In this document: piece by piece, positions 38,197 to 49,929 of the stretch
Numbering within the stretch: the first letter of the stretch is position 1
How the letters are laid out: each line of letters opens with the position of its first letter
Origin: Diphasiastrum complanatum
Lineage: Eukaryota; Streptophyta; Lycopodiopsida; Lycopodiales; Lycopodiaceae
Direction: 5' to 3'
Assembly (NCBI GenBank): GCA_029204225.1
Contig: CM055113.1
Location: 10,504,364 to 10,568,363 of the forward strand
DNA: 64,000 nucleotides
The notes under the pieces: model-generated
Database searches by the model: none
Told to the model about the DNA's origin: nothing
What the model saw: only the letters and a program-made list of their open reading frames with translations
Position numbers and translations under genes: made by a program

Positions 38197-38212
38197 TTGG
38201 CGTCGTTGCCAC
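38197..38212 (+). other. Primer-binding-site-like sequence of element E
   Basis: TTGGCGTCGTTGCCAC closely resembles the TTTGGCGCCGTTGCC-type primer sites of Tat/Athila gypsy elements. It directly follows CCAACA. Confidence 0.65.
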
Positions 38213-39090
38213 TTTTTAAGTATTTTTTTTTACCTAGCTTCCGTATTGTATGTTTGCTTGTGTGCTTGTCTCTATCTACCAACAAACAGCACGCGTCATC
38301 TCTCCAGGTCCTATACGAGCTGCAGAGCAACTTCTTCAACCGGGGGGAAGCAACAAAAGAGTCAACTTGGGCATTTGCTTCAAAAGAAGTGACCCAAGTG
38401 ACTTTTTTCACAACCAAAAAGATATATTAGAATTTGTCTGCCTGTCTGTAGCCCTAACAGACCCTGATCTTTCATTTTATCACCCACGAATGCTGACCAC
38501 AGTCAGAGTTTGAGAAAACAGCCTGATATACTGTCAAAATCTCTTATTTCTCACCCAAATCTTTGTCCTAGAATTTGTCGGCTTCATTGAGGCTAAATCT
38601 CATTAAGATCAGTCCTCCAGCAGCTCCGCGAATTCTATCTTAGAGATTTTGCCCGTTTACTATCAAAAAATCACTTTTTTTTTTCCATATTTACTATCTG
38701 CCAGTCAAACCTCTCTGTTTGAATATGCTATCCAGCCTAAGAATTCGTTTTCAAAGATCACGATTTCCCTGTCCTACCTGTGAATTCTGAAACTCCAATT
38801 TTCTCCCAGAAAATCTAAAAAAATCACTATTCTGACATTCAGAACTCTTTTTCAGAATTTGCGAGTATTACAGTTAGAATTATCTGCCTCTCCACAATTT
38901 CTCAGCCTGTCCGTGAATTCTATCATGTCCAAAAAGACCAGTTTTTGTCCTACACTATCCATTCTACAAGCAAACTTCCCTTTTGCCAAGTACAGTACTA
39001 TCCTGCTCATCTATATTTTGCATCATGTCTCATCAAGCGTTTCAAACCATCCAAACTGACCAAAACCCGTTCATTTAAATTACTCATATC
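38213..39090 (+). other. Leader of element E, no coding sequence
   Basis: A 5' leader with repeated phrases around GAATTC/GCGAATT and many CTGCC/CTGTC pieces. No open frame with recognised sequence. Similar phrases occur in the spacer at 42650-43290. Confidence 0.45.
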
Positions 39091-39830
39091 AAGATGCGTC
39101 GCAAAGAGTCTGTCCAAAACTACATTGAGCATTTTAAACGTCTCAAAGTAGAATGTGTTGATGAAAATATCACCAAACGAATGGCCATAAAACTTCTCTT
39201 AGTTGGATTGCCTAAAAACATCCGCCGTGAACTCAAACCAATTGACCTTTATGATCAACTTAAAGATGTGATGACCGATGCTATCCGTGAGGAAGACGAA
39301 GGTTCCAATGATGACTTTGACCATCGTGAAAAGAAATCTAAAGATCCAGAACGTCCTAATCACCCAAAGTCTGATAATGTTGCTCAGTCTTTGAACTTCT
39401 ACGTCAAATGAAAACTTGGCAAAAAGCTCAACAATCTCATATGGATAAACTCACTGCCGATTTCCAAACCGCCATGAAACAGATTGCTGAAAATCCTTTC
39501 CAACAAGGAAAAATGTCTAGTGTCCAATCTGCTCACAACATCACACTGCTAATGAATGCCCTCAATTGCGAAATCATTTCCCAACAGCCACCAGACCCAC
39601 CATCTATCGAGCTTACTGCCCTTACCCACCACAACAACCTGTGCCACGACCAGGGGTTTACCAAGCATGACCACCTGCACCAAATCAATACCCATTCCCA
39701 CGTCAACAGTTTGTTGTTAACCAACCTACCCCACAAAACATTGTCCATTATCTTGATCCGAATGCCATCGATCCGGCCACCTACTATGTGAAAGACAACT
39801 GGTAATTCATCCTACGAAGGCCCTGCACAA
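39091..39830 (+). pseudogene. Gag remnant of element E
   Basis: A 105-codon frame contains RRKESVQNYIEHFKRLKVEC, KLLLVGLPKNIRREL and DLYDQLKDVMTDAIREEDE, a gag-like region. No zinc knuckle or protease could be read up to 39830; after 39411 the frame shifts and the reading (KTWQKAQQSHMDKLTADFQT) is only weakly gag-like. Most of gag appears deleted or decayed. Confidence 0.55.
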
Positions 39831-40652
39831 ACCATAACCCTTTCCCTGAGTGAGCCAAATGGAACCAACGAATATCTTGTCCACATCAGAGCTCATCTCA
39901 ATCGTGAACAACGTAGACGGCTTGAAAAGCTCCTGCAAAAATATCGACATGTCTTTGCCTGGACATATAAAGACATGAAAGGCGTCTCACCCCAAGTAGC
40001 TATGCATAGTATCCCGCTTAAACCGGGTGCGAGACCCACTACGAGTCGTCCATATAGATGTAATCTCATCTATAAGGCCAAGATCAAAGAAGAATTACAA
40101 CGTCTCTTAGATGCGGGATTTATCTATGAAATTGAGCATATTGAGTGGGTCTCCCCAACTGTCATCGTCCCCAAGAAAAATGAAAAACTCTACATCTGTG
40201 TCAATTTTAAGAAACTTAACGCCATCACTGAACGTGATCATTTTCCATTACCTTTCGGAGAATCCATCTTAGAAAATCTAGCAGGAAATGAGGCTTACTC
40301 CTTCTTAGATGGCGTTAGCGGATACAATATGATCCAAATCACTGAAGAAGATCAACACAAAACCGCATTTGCCACAGAATGGGGAACCTTCTGTCGGAAA
40401 GTCATGCCCTTTGGTCTCTGCAATGCTCCTAGCACCTTCCAACGTGTTATGCAAGCGGTCTTTTCTCAACAGATGGGTGATACCTTAGAAGTTTACTTGG
40501 GCAATTTAGGAGCACATTCCGAAGAAATACGCCATTTGTCTGTGCTCGAAATTTTTTTTATCCAATGTCAACGATTCGGCATCTCTCTTAATCCTGAAAA
40601 ATGCCAGATTTGGGTAACCCATGGTATTGTGATAGGGCATATTATCTCATGA
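39831..40652 (+). pseudogene. Gypsy reverse transcriptase (E), active site lost
   Basis: Reads LNREQRRRLEKLLQKYRHVF, AWTYKDMKGVSPQVAMHSI, YKAKIKEELQRLLDAGFIYE, WVSPTVIVPKKNEKLYICVN, FLDGVSGYNMIQITEEDQHK, TAFATEWGTF, MPFGLCNAPSTFQRVMQAVF. Where gypsy elements have Y-L-D-D-[FL]-x-V-H-S the sequence is VYLGNLGAHSEE, so both catalytic aspartates are lost. A stop follows GHIIS at 40650. Confidence 0.85.
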
Positions 40653-41396
40653 AATGGCATTGCCACTGACCCTGAAAAGATCCTTATCATTCAAAATCTA
40701 CCGGAATCGCGTACGATACGTGAAGTTTACTCCTTCCTTGGCCACGCCAGCTACTATCGGTGCTTTATTTTCAATTTCGCTAACAAAGCACGCTTAATCT
40801 ACAAAGTAGTTGTAGTTCCCAAATGGACGGATGAGCAACACGTCGTCTTTAATCAACTCAAAAAAGCCCTTACCAATGCACCCATCCTCCGGGCTCCTGA
40901 TTATTCTAAAGAATTTCATGTGCATACCGATGCATCCAAGTATGCCATTGGAGCAGTGCTCACCCAACCGGGAGAATTCAAAAAGGACTACCCAATTCGT
41001 TTTCTTAGTCGACAATTGATATCTGCTGAAGTCAATTATACCACTACCAAATGCGAAGCCTTGGCAATGGTATATGCGGTTCAAAAGTTTCACCATTATC
41101 TTCTAGGAAAAGTCTTTGCGTTCTTCACTGATCATCAAGAACTGTTGTATCTCATCAACAAGACCTGCACCACAGGCCGTATTATTAGATGGATCCTATT
41201 ATTGTGAGAATTTGAGTTTAGGATTGTGGTTCATAAGGGAGTTCAGCATTTTTTAGCAGACCATCTATCCCGAATCCCTAGCCTTCCTACCCTTGATCAA
41301 GGCGTCAACGATGATTTACTAGATGCAATCCTTTTCCAAGTTGACTCTACACCTGTATGGGCTAAGGAAATTACCGAATATCTAACTTCAGGGTAG
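40653..41396 (+). pseudogene. Gypsy RT connection and RNase H (E)
   Basis: Continues GIATDPEKILIIQNLPESRT, YSFLGHASYYRCFIFNFANK, then RNase H: KEFHVHTDASKYAIGAVLTQ, TKCEALAMVYAVQKFHHYLL, FFTDHQELLYLINK. A stop at 41205 precedes FEFRIVVHKGVQHFLADHLS and RIPSLPT. The RNase H acidic residues (D, E, D) are present but the frame is broken. Confidence 0.82.
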
Positions 41397-42624
41397 ATGG
41401 ATCCTTCCTTCTCTAAACCTAAACAACATGCATTGGTCCTCAAAACTAAACCTTATATGTTAATTGCAGGACAACTCTACAAGCAAGGGTTAGATGGAAT
41501 TATCCGACGATGTCTTACTGAAGGAGAAATACCCTTTGTAATTTCCCTCACTCATGAAGGTATTGGTGCCGGCCATTTCTCTTCTGAAACAACTGCTAAG
41601 AAATTTCTCTTGGCCGGTTTTTGGTGGCCAACACTCTTCAAGGATACGCACAATTACACTAAGGCTTGTGATGTCTGCCAACGCACAAAATGCTTTCAAA
41701 AAACAAATTACATGCCTTTACACTCCATAACCACTGATCAAGCTTTCCAGAAATGGGAAATTGATTATGTCGGACCTATTAGTCCTGCCGCTCGACACAC
41801 ATAATCTCGTTACATCATAGTAGCTACGGACTATTGCACCAAATGGGCTGAAGCAAGAGCTATTCGCAATGCTAATGCTCATTTTACTGCCAAATGTTTC
41901 TATGAACAGGTTATAGTTCGGTTCGGATGTCCTCTAGAGCTTATCAGTGATAGGGGTACACATTTCCTTAACTATGTCATAGCAGATCTTCTTTCCAAAT
42001 TTTTGTGGTACATCGCAAAAGTTCCCCATACTATCCATGCTGCAATGGCCAGGTAGAATCCACCAATAAAATCCTATGTGGAATTCTCACCAAAACCGTC
42101 GAATCCAACCGATCTGATTGGGAACTCAAATTTCATGCTGCTCTCTGGGCTTATCGTACCACCTCGAATCGAGCTAAGGCTTAACCCCTTTCCAGCTCAC
42201 ATATGGCCAAGAAGTCGTTATGCCTGTGGAATTCCATATCCCCTCCCTTCGAGTAGCCTATAACCTTGAGCTTGATACTCCTCAGAATCTAGCAAATAGA
42301 TTATTCCATCTGGAGCAACTTTGTGAAACACAAAGGATCAGCATCCATGCTCAACAAGTCCACAAATGACAACAAAAAGCATGGCATGATCGATCATTGA
42401 AACTTAGAGATTTCCAGTTTGGAGATAAGGTCCTCCTATACCAGGCCAAAGCCTTCAAAGGCAAACTGAAATTTTTTGGCCAAAGACCTTACGTCATTAA
42501 AAAAATCTTTGCCTCTGGATATGTCCAATTCCAGACCCTTCAAGGTGATATCCTCGACACTGTGGTCAATGGGAGTCGACTGAGAAAGTACAATGAACCC
42601 TGTTTTTATCTTGATATGTATTAG
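41397..42624 (+). pseudogene. Gypsy integrase (E), frameshifted
   Basis: The zinc-binding part HEGIGAGHFSSETTAKKFLL ... ACDVCQRTK has the H-H-C-C ligands. The core follows: KWEIDYVGPISPAARHT (first Asp) and a stop, IIVATDYCTKWAEARAI, LELISDRGTHFLN (second Asp), then frameshifts at about 42000 and the Glu region (NGQVEST). Later parts read ELKFHAALWAYRTTSNRAKA and, in the C-terminal frame (42397-42624), FGDKVLLYQAKAFKGKLKFF and FQTLQGDILDTVVNGSRLRK. All catalytic residues are visible but never in one frame. No chromodomain. Confidence 0.82.
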
Positions 42625-43293
42625 CTATTTTTTTTTCTACTGTTTTTCTTCCTTTTTATTGTCTACATGCCATTTCGACAACATTTTTGCTGTGCTTTCT
42701 TGTTCCAACCATCAAGATACTATCAGATCAGGTATACCAACAGTCTTCTCTGAGAAAACCACAAAAGTCATTAGTTTCAGAAGAAATTTTTTTCACAACA
42801 TCTCAGATAGAATTTTCCTGACCCCTTTTTCATGGAACACGATTCATTTTTGGACTCTGCGAATTCTGTCTCAGATTTAAAAATGTCTAAAAATAGAAAA
42901 ATGTAGTTTTATTCATCAGATATCCATCATCAGAATTCACAAACAATTCGCTGGAGCTCAAATTGATCCTCACAATTTCTCTACTATCTCTGCGAATTTT
43001 GATCAGACACATTTTTGCACTGTCAGACGTTTTTTTTCTTTTGGCATAGAAAAATCACTTACAAGAATTTGCGGGCCCTCAGAACGTTGCCTCAAAATTC
43101 GTGACCATTATTACCAAATCGTGGACATTGAGGACGATTTCTAGCTGAAGTTGCGAATTCCTACCAAAAAAAGTCTATATATAGTTCTCCACCTTCTCTC
43201 CATGAGTTCATTTTAGATTGTTGCTCTCGAGTTCATGCCAAATTTGTTTTAAAATTTTCAAAATTCTCAGAGCAATCTAAAATCACTACTATC
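42625..43293 (+). other. Spacer of element E before extra ORF
   Basis: Non-coding T-rich stretch between the integrase and the extra ORF, with recurring GCGAATT/GAATTC phrases. It ends with a candidate TATA box about 115 bases before the start codon of the extra ORF. Confidence 0.5.
43176..43184 (+). promoter_or_regulatory. Candidate internal TATA box of element E
   Basis: TATATATAG, followed by a CT-rich stretch (TTCTCCACCTTCTCTCC), about 115 bases upstream of the ATG at 43294. This is the expected layout of a plant polymerase II promoter and could drive the extra ORF as a separate transcript. Confidence 0.4.
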
Positions 43294-44396
43294 ATGGCTT
43301 CCCGCAATTCCTCGCTTAGCTTGCATCGACGTAAACCCCCTCGTCCTTATTCAGGGGATATCATCATGATCTACCTTAAGAATTACGCCGAGCAGCTCAC
43401 CCTGGCCAAGGATATCCTCACCAACCTTGGCTTTGATCTGAAACTTTTCTGGGACCAGCAGAGCGAGAGCCTCATCCGAGCAGCCTACTCCACCTATTCG
43501 GATGAGTTCCAAACTTTTCGGATTACATCCAAGAGTGGCAGCTATTCTATTATCAACATCTCTCTTGGGGATCTCTAGAGCATCGGCTTTCCTAATCTCG
43601 GAGAGACAATCCATGGAAAGAGCACCAACTATGATGCCAAGTACTCCACAAAATTTCTGACAGACGATGACAAAACCATTGCCCAAACCAACGACGGGAT
43701 CACTATCCGCCTCATTATGGATCCCCATCTACGGGCTGCCTCAGAGATCCTCGTCACCATGGTTGCAGTGCATACCACCAAGATGGATCGCATGCCACCG
43801 AGCGACCTCTTTTCTCTGACCCTCACCATGGACGATCCCACTCAGAATTACAAGTGGGCTGAGAAGGTAGTAGAGAAGCTGTGCAGAGCTCTAAAAGCCC
43901 GCAAACCAACTACCAAATGTGGGTATCTCCTCCACATGTTGGTCACCAAACAATTGGGGTCTAGGAGGCCGGATGTTGTTTATCCAAGCACAAAAGCGAG
44001 CCACCCCCCAATCGACAATAGAACCGGTCTCACCAGTCCCACCTACTAAGAAGCAGAAAGGGAAGGCGATCAGCACAGAAGCCGATGTCCCACATGACAT
44101 TCTATCCAACGACATTGGGGTGGAATATGCTGAATCTGGAGGGAGCCTTAAACCATCTCAGGTCCCAAAGGAGGTCTTAGAGCAGCAGACAGCCTTACTT
44201 CACCAAGCTCAGCAACGCCAACAAGCAGTAGCAGCAACAGTAGGCAGCTCCGAAACGGTAGGCACTTTCAGCTCTGATCCTATGGGCGTGATTCCGTCCA
44301 CACATGCAATCTCCTCTCCATCACTTGCTCTCACACTCCCACCACCACTCCCACCATTACTGCCACCTCCACATCCTCACTAACTCTCAACACGGG
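43294..44396 (+). pseudogene. Extra ORF of element E, N-terminal part
   Basis: Starts MASRNSSLSLHRRKPPRPYS. The frame runs to a stop after INISLGDL (43576) and continues in the same frame (SIGFPNLGETIHG, TKFLTDDDKTIAQTNDGITI, RLIMDPHLRAASEILVTMVA, TQNYKWAEKVVEKLCRALKA) to about 43900. After a frame change come SPVPPTKKQKGKAISTEADV, QQTALLHQAQQRQQAVAAT and a proline-rich end at 44383. It lies behind pol, where some Tat/Athila elements carry env-like or additional ORFs. I see neither a signal peptide nor membrane segments, so 'env' is not supported. The family is unknown to me. Confidence 0.6.
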
Positions 44397-46435
44397 CTTC
44401 ACTTCCACACTTCCACAAAAGCCCTCACATGTACAAATCTCCACCCTACTTGACTCCACAGTCAACGTAGATGATTTTTCATTACAACCACTAACTGCAC
44501 TTCCATCAGCCATTGTCACCACCAACCCAATCCAACAATCTCCTCCATGTAGTATCTCCCCACCTCTTGTACCACTCAATCCACAATCACCCCCACCTGC
44601 CTATCATACACCTCCGTCTAGCCTTGCTCCTGATTTTTAGCCATTCACCCCTATGTCGTATCCTAACTACACACGCACCCTCCCTGACATTGGTCCTTGG
44701 GAGCAGTTACCCCTTGCAGTCCAAAAAGCGGTATGGTTGGTGGATGAGCTCCAATACAATCTATTTGGCACCCTAGGGGGACAGTATACTATGCGGCAAT
44801 TCGACGATGGTGCTATGGCGGACCTTCATAAAGAAAAAACAAGGCTGGAGGAGGAAACCAAACAACAGCAACTGCAAATCCAGAACCTCACGAATTACAA
44901 TCAACAACAGCAGCAAATGCTACTCCATCTCCAGAACCAGCTCCAACTGAAGGTATCCAACATGCAGCAAACCATCGATACCCTCAAAGCCGAAAAGGAT
45001 GAGGCTATAGCAGATTCACAAGCAGCACATTCCGCTATGAAGGAACAATTGGAAATGGTGGACTTCAACGACTTCACACCACTAGCTATTCCTGAGGGAA
45101 CTGCCATTCCAGGGGTGGCCTATCAAACGCTAGCCCAAAAGCTGAAAGCCACGACGAAGCAGCACTCAAAATTACAACAATCATACATTGATTCAGTCGA
45201 GGCCCTAAACCAACACATAGCCACCCTGGAAGAACGCTTAAAGGCTGCTGCCCAGTCGACACCGTCGGTTCATGCAGAGCACACCCAATTCCATGATTCG
45301 GGACACCACTTTGATGGACCAGATGGTGGAGATGGAGCAGGATTCCAACAGCCTCCTCCTGCAACTCAAGGCTTTACATTTCAAGGCCAACCCCTGGGGC
45401 AAGGAACTCAAACACCAACCAATCTGTCAGGCTCTAGGGGTACCAACTCCCAACATTATCTTTTCCCTTCCACCGCTTCTAACCCTCTCGACACCACTAA
45501 TCCCACCTTCATTACACGACAATTTTCTCCTGAGTCACAAAGAATTGCAGAAGCTAATCCCTTGCTTCCTCTCTCTCCTAAACCCGATCCACAAAATCAA
45601 CACGAGATTGCCTCTGAAGCACCAACCATCCGGCATAGAATCACTCCCATAGAACCAAGCAAGAAGTTGGGCGACTCTTAGGAGTTTGCAAAGAACTATC
45701 CAACAATGAAAGAGCGAGGTGGCTACATACTGCCAGATTTGGACCAATGTCAGACACATAAAGCAGCAGTCAAACTCTTGGATCCACAGCCTCTCTGGCG
45801 TCATCAGCTCTTCTTGCAAAGTAAGACCTAACACGGTATCTCGAAGCTCCCTCCTACATGCACACCAATCCTTATTACTATCCAGTAGCAAGGCGAGAAC
45901 CGTTTCCTACCACCAAGGTCAAGAACATAATCTTTTGGCCTAAGCTCACAGGCGTGGATACCGGCAACTTAGCTGAAGACATGGTCACCAACTGTCGAGT
46001 ATTCTACCAGAAGCACCATGGCAATCCTGATCGTGACGTCAGATATTTTGCGGATAATTGTGGCCTGGTGGCAATTCTGGTAGAACTCAGAGGTTTTTGG
46101 GATCGAGGGTTACTCCCAATCGTTCTAGATATCAATAAATGCTTGCAAACGCAAGACGACAATATTAACATTGCAAGGCTCTATTATCGCATTGCACTCA
46201 CTTCCGCCTTGCACATTGATATGGGTGGAGCTATGGAAAACCCATAACTTTCTCCATGGTATGCTCCATTATTACAAACCCATGCCCTTCCTGAACAAAT
46301 TATGGTGGAAAATGATGGAGGGCATCGACACGACAATCTACCACTCCCGACAACAACAGTCTCGCCTCCAAGAAGCACAAAAGATCCAGGACGAAAGGCA
46401 TCGATTGGTGTGGGACCACCAATTCAATAAGGAGG
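44397..46435 (+). pseudogene. Extra ORF of element E, coiled-coil and C-terminal part
   Basis: The longest piece (44653-45681, 342 codons) reads SYPNYTRTLPDIGPWEQLPL, AVQKAVWLVDELQYNLFGTL, then a Gln/Glu-rich heptad region (HKEKTRLEEETKQQQLQIQN ... QLQLKVSNMQQTIDTLKAEK), a second heptad region (LNQHIATLEERLKAAAQS) and a Gln/Gly/Pro-rich tail. After a stop at 45679 and frameshifts a compact part follows (45858-46245): NPYYYPVARREPFPTTKVKN, GNLAEDMVTNCRVFYQKHHG, YFADNCGLVAILVELRGFWD. Together with the N-terminal part roughly 1,000 codons are involved. A structural (capsid-like or coat) role is only a guess from the coiled coil. Confidence 0.55.
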
Positions 46436-46442
46436 GGGATAA

Positions 46443-47078
46443 TGTTAGCAACTGTGCTAACATAGCAAAAAAAAAAAAAAAAAAAAAAACTCCGTGGCAT
46501 GTGTTTTGTAAGACCACGTATGAGTATCTGTCAATAAACTCAGCCATGGCATGTGTTTTGTAAATCCATGAGTAGAAGCTTAAATAATAATAAAATAGCT
46601 TAAACTTAGATTTAGAACTTAGACTTAGGAAACTTAAGATTAGAAATAATTTATCTTGAGTTTTCCTAAATTAAGAAATTTGAAGTTCTAAATCCTAAGT
46701 TAGAAGTTCTAGAAAGGCTAGAAACAGATTAGTCCCATAAGTTAATAGACACTTATGGAAGACCCTCCTTGCCATAAAAGGAGAGGTATTTGCATTGTAA
46801 ACAACACTTTTAAGATTAAGCTATCTTGCTCTCTATTTTGGAGAATTATCATTCTATTTCATTTGTGTTCCCCTTGGAAAGGTGCATAGCTTGAGGGAAG
46901 GTGTTCGGGCCTCCTCTTGCCTCCTTTTCATCAGTTTTATTGTGGCATGTTTATTACTGCTTATTTGCTTAGTATTAGCCGCAATCTCATTTTATTACCC
47001 TTTGGGTGTTAATCTAGGATTTAGTTTAATCACCTTGCTAGTTGGGTAAGCCTTAGTAAGGCTTTTTGTATTTTGTCA
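46443..47078 (+). repeat. 3' LTR of gypsy element E
   Basis: Starts TGTTAGCAACTGTGCTAACA after AAGGAGGGGGATAA (polypurine-like, 46428-46441) and follows the 5' LTR to TTTTGTCA. A poly-A run of about 22 (46468-46489) replaces the mixed A/G run of the 5' copy. Confidence 0.82.
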
Positions 47079-47169
47079 ACTTATTGTCATAAAAAAATCT
47101 ATCTCTAAGTTGAAATTTCATGTTGGCCTCAAAATTGCCAAAATAACTCAACTAGTTGAATTTTTCACA
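47079..47169 (-). repeat. Copia LTR fragment (element F family), right half
   Basis: Similar to 53330-53423: shared 'CTCTAAGTTGA-ATTTCA', 'TTGGCCTC-AAAATTGCCA', and a TGTGAA LTR start on the minus strand at 47169. With 37122-37370 it forms one LTR split by gypsy element E. Confidence 0.7.
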
Positions 47170-48098
<929 letters not shown>

Positions 48099-48160
48099 GT
48101 CGGCCCTTGGCTTGATAAGCTCTTAGACTATGTTATCTACAAACTAGTTGTGAGGAAGAA

Positions 48161-48560
48161 TGTTAAATTTACACAAGCTAGACTAGTTCTACCACTTGTA
48201 AAATGTAAAATGGCCATGATGTGGGATGTCGCACATGCCAACAAGCATAGGATACTTTTCATAAGTCTTATTCCTAAGATAGCTTTGTAATGGCACCTTT
48301 GGAATTAGGCCAAAATGTGCATAGATAGGCTAGAGATTTTCTAAGAGCTAAAAATAGCAAATTTTACATTGTTTTTGGATCTCAAGATTTTGACCCCCAA
48401 TTAGGGTGGATCTTATGACCTATTAGGTTAGACACTAGGGTATGGATTAGAGGTAGTCCTAAATGCTCAGATCTGAGGCACTTATGTATAAATATGTGAT
48501 GGATTTGCCATCTAATAATGAGTAACTTTGAGATCTTCTTTCATGACTAGTTTTGCTCTA
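48161..48560 (+). mobile_element. Copia 3' LTR after the RNase H fragment
   Basis: TGTGAGGAAGAA (purine-rich) precedes TGTTAAATTTACACAAGC at 48161, about 60 bases after the RNase H stop. A TATA-like stretch (TGTATAAATATG) lies near 48485. The right end is uncertain. Confidence 0.5.
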
Positions 48561-48751
48561 GAATATGTTTGATGATTGCTATTGGCAATTGGTTTTTTGT
48601 AATGATTTGAAGGATAAAGGGTGCTGGTACAGTACACAGGGCTAAGTAGGCCGTGCATCCACACGTGTGAAGATTTTTGCATGGTTTTGGCAGTTTTTAT
48701 GCAATTAGAAAAAAAAGGCTTAGAATTTACAATCCCCACTTTGGAAGTAGC

Positions 48752-48763
48752 TCTGATACCACT
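48752..48763 (-). other. Copia primer-binding site, minus strand
   Basis: On the minus strand TGGTATCAGAGC is exact. It indicates the 5' part of a minus-strand copia element whose LTR would lie to its right (from 48764); the LTR borders and the gag are not clear. Confidence 0.55.
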
Positions 48764-49116
48764 TTTACGATAAGAAAGGGCTGCCCTCCAAGCTTTTGGG
48801 TTGATGTCCACCAATGCCTTCAAAGATCCCTCCAAGGTGCCTTCCCTCCAATGTCCCTAAGATCCTTCCAAAGTAGACAATCAAATGGCCTCAAGAAATC
48901 ACCACCCAACCATAACTTCGTCCATGCACAAGCAAGCCAATCTAGCACCCCCTTCCTACACCACAATAATGCGATACCTTTGATTAGAAGGCGTCATTTT
49001 CTTTTGTGAATACTCACAATACATATTTAACTTAAAATGTTCATGCAAGTTAGCTTACTTTCTATCATGTTTGTGCTTAGAGGATGCTTGGGAATGTACA
49101 AGGTCCTGAAAATGAA

Positions 49117-49370
49117 CGAAACAAAAACTATCTATATCAGCCTCTCAAGCTACAAAGGAAGCAATTTGGTTGAGAAACTTACTTTCAAATATCAGTCTGA
49201 ATCAATATGCTCTGACATCATTCTTTTGTGATAATCAAAGTGCCATTGCCTTGTCAGCCAACCCTAGATTTCATTCTAGGAGTAAGCACATTGAACTGAA
49301 GTATCATTATGTCAGAAGCAAAGTTCTCGACAAAGAGGTCAGATTGCAGTACTGTCGAATTAAGAACAAT
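49117..49370 (+). pseudogene. Copia RNase H fragment (element C family)
   Basis: Reads ATKEAIWLRNLLSNISLNQY, then FFCDNQSAIALSANPRFHSR and SKHIELKYHYVRSKVLDKEV. It is nearly the same as the RNase H of element C at 36500-36660 but keeps the 'CDN' Asp. It ends where minus-strand gag begins. Confidence 0.75.
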
Positions 49371-49550
49371 TTGTACAAGCTCTCCATCATGAATCTTCTC
49401 TCCAATGGAAGCCAACTTCCTATTTAGAGACTTGATTCTAAGCACATAGTCCTATGCACTCTCCTCACTTCTTCTCATGTTTTGCAAAATCTGATTTCTA
49501 AGCATGAGTACTCTTGAAGTGTTACTAGATTCATAGATTGATTTTAAAGA
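49371..49550 (-). pseudogene. Copia gag fragment, minus strand
   Basis: Minus-strand reading LMLRNQILQNMRRSEESA, a stop, DYVLRIKSLNRKLASIGEKI and HDGELVQIVLN, matching the helical core of copia gag. It abuts the plus-strand RNase H fragment tail to tail. Confidence 0.65.
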
Positions 49551-49929
49551 TAAGAGCACCGAGGCACTTGATGATTATCTGGCAAAGCCTCAGCAACAGC
49601 CAAGACCTCCAAATTTAGCACAATCTCAGCTATTTATAGTGGTCATTTGTGCATCTACTATAAGTTTGGGGCCAAATTTGGGCCTTACAACCATTATAAC
49701 AAGTCCGCTATTCACAAATATAGCGAGGTTGTTCGAGCCACTTTATTAATTGTCCCACTGACTAGTTCTAATCTAATTTAGCTCCATGGCTATATTTGAT
49801 AATTCATTAGTAAGCTCATGGGCTAATTACATACAACACATGACACTCATAGGTCGAATTCGAATTCCGAGACAATAGTGGGCTGGACCCATATCAGTCA
49901 TTTTGTACTCCTTGGCCAGCATGCATTTC
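49551..49929. other. Possible LTR sequence, unassigned
   Basis: Contains CTATTTATAGTGG (TATA-like) and otherwise nothing recognisable. It could be the LTR of the minus-strand copia fragment to the right, but no TG...CA borders could be fixed. Confidence 0.3.

Larger units (their letters stand above)
37371..47078 (+). mobile_element. Gypsy element E with extra 3' ORF
   Basis: A plus-strand gypsy element of about 9.7 kb: 5' LTR from 37371, primer-site-like TTGGCGTCGTTGCC at 38197, short gag remnant, RT, RNase H, integrase, a spacer with a TATA box, a large additional ORF (43294 to about 46430), and a 3' LTR (46443-47078). LTR copies are about 95% alike by eye. The primer site and the extra ORF behind pol point to the Tat/Athila branch of gypsy elements. 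It lies inside a copia LTR, with about 95 bp of that LTR missing at the insertion point and no clear target duplication. Confidence 0.82.

Noticed and set aside
42593-42880. Hydrophobic open frame that could be read as an env-like signal peptide and membrane segment in gypsy E
   Set aside because: It overlaps the end of the integrase frame, and the hydrophobicity comes from T-rich sequence. No glycoprotein-like sequence follows, and the real extra ORF starts at 43294.
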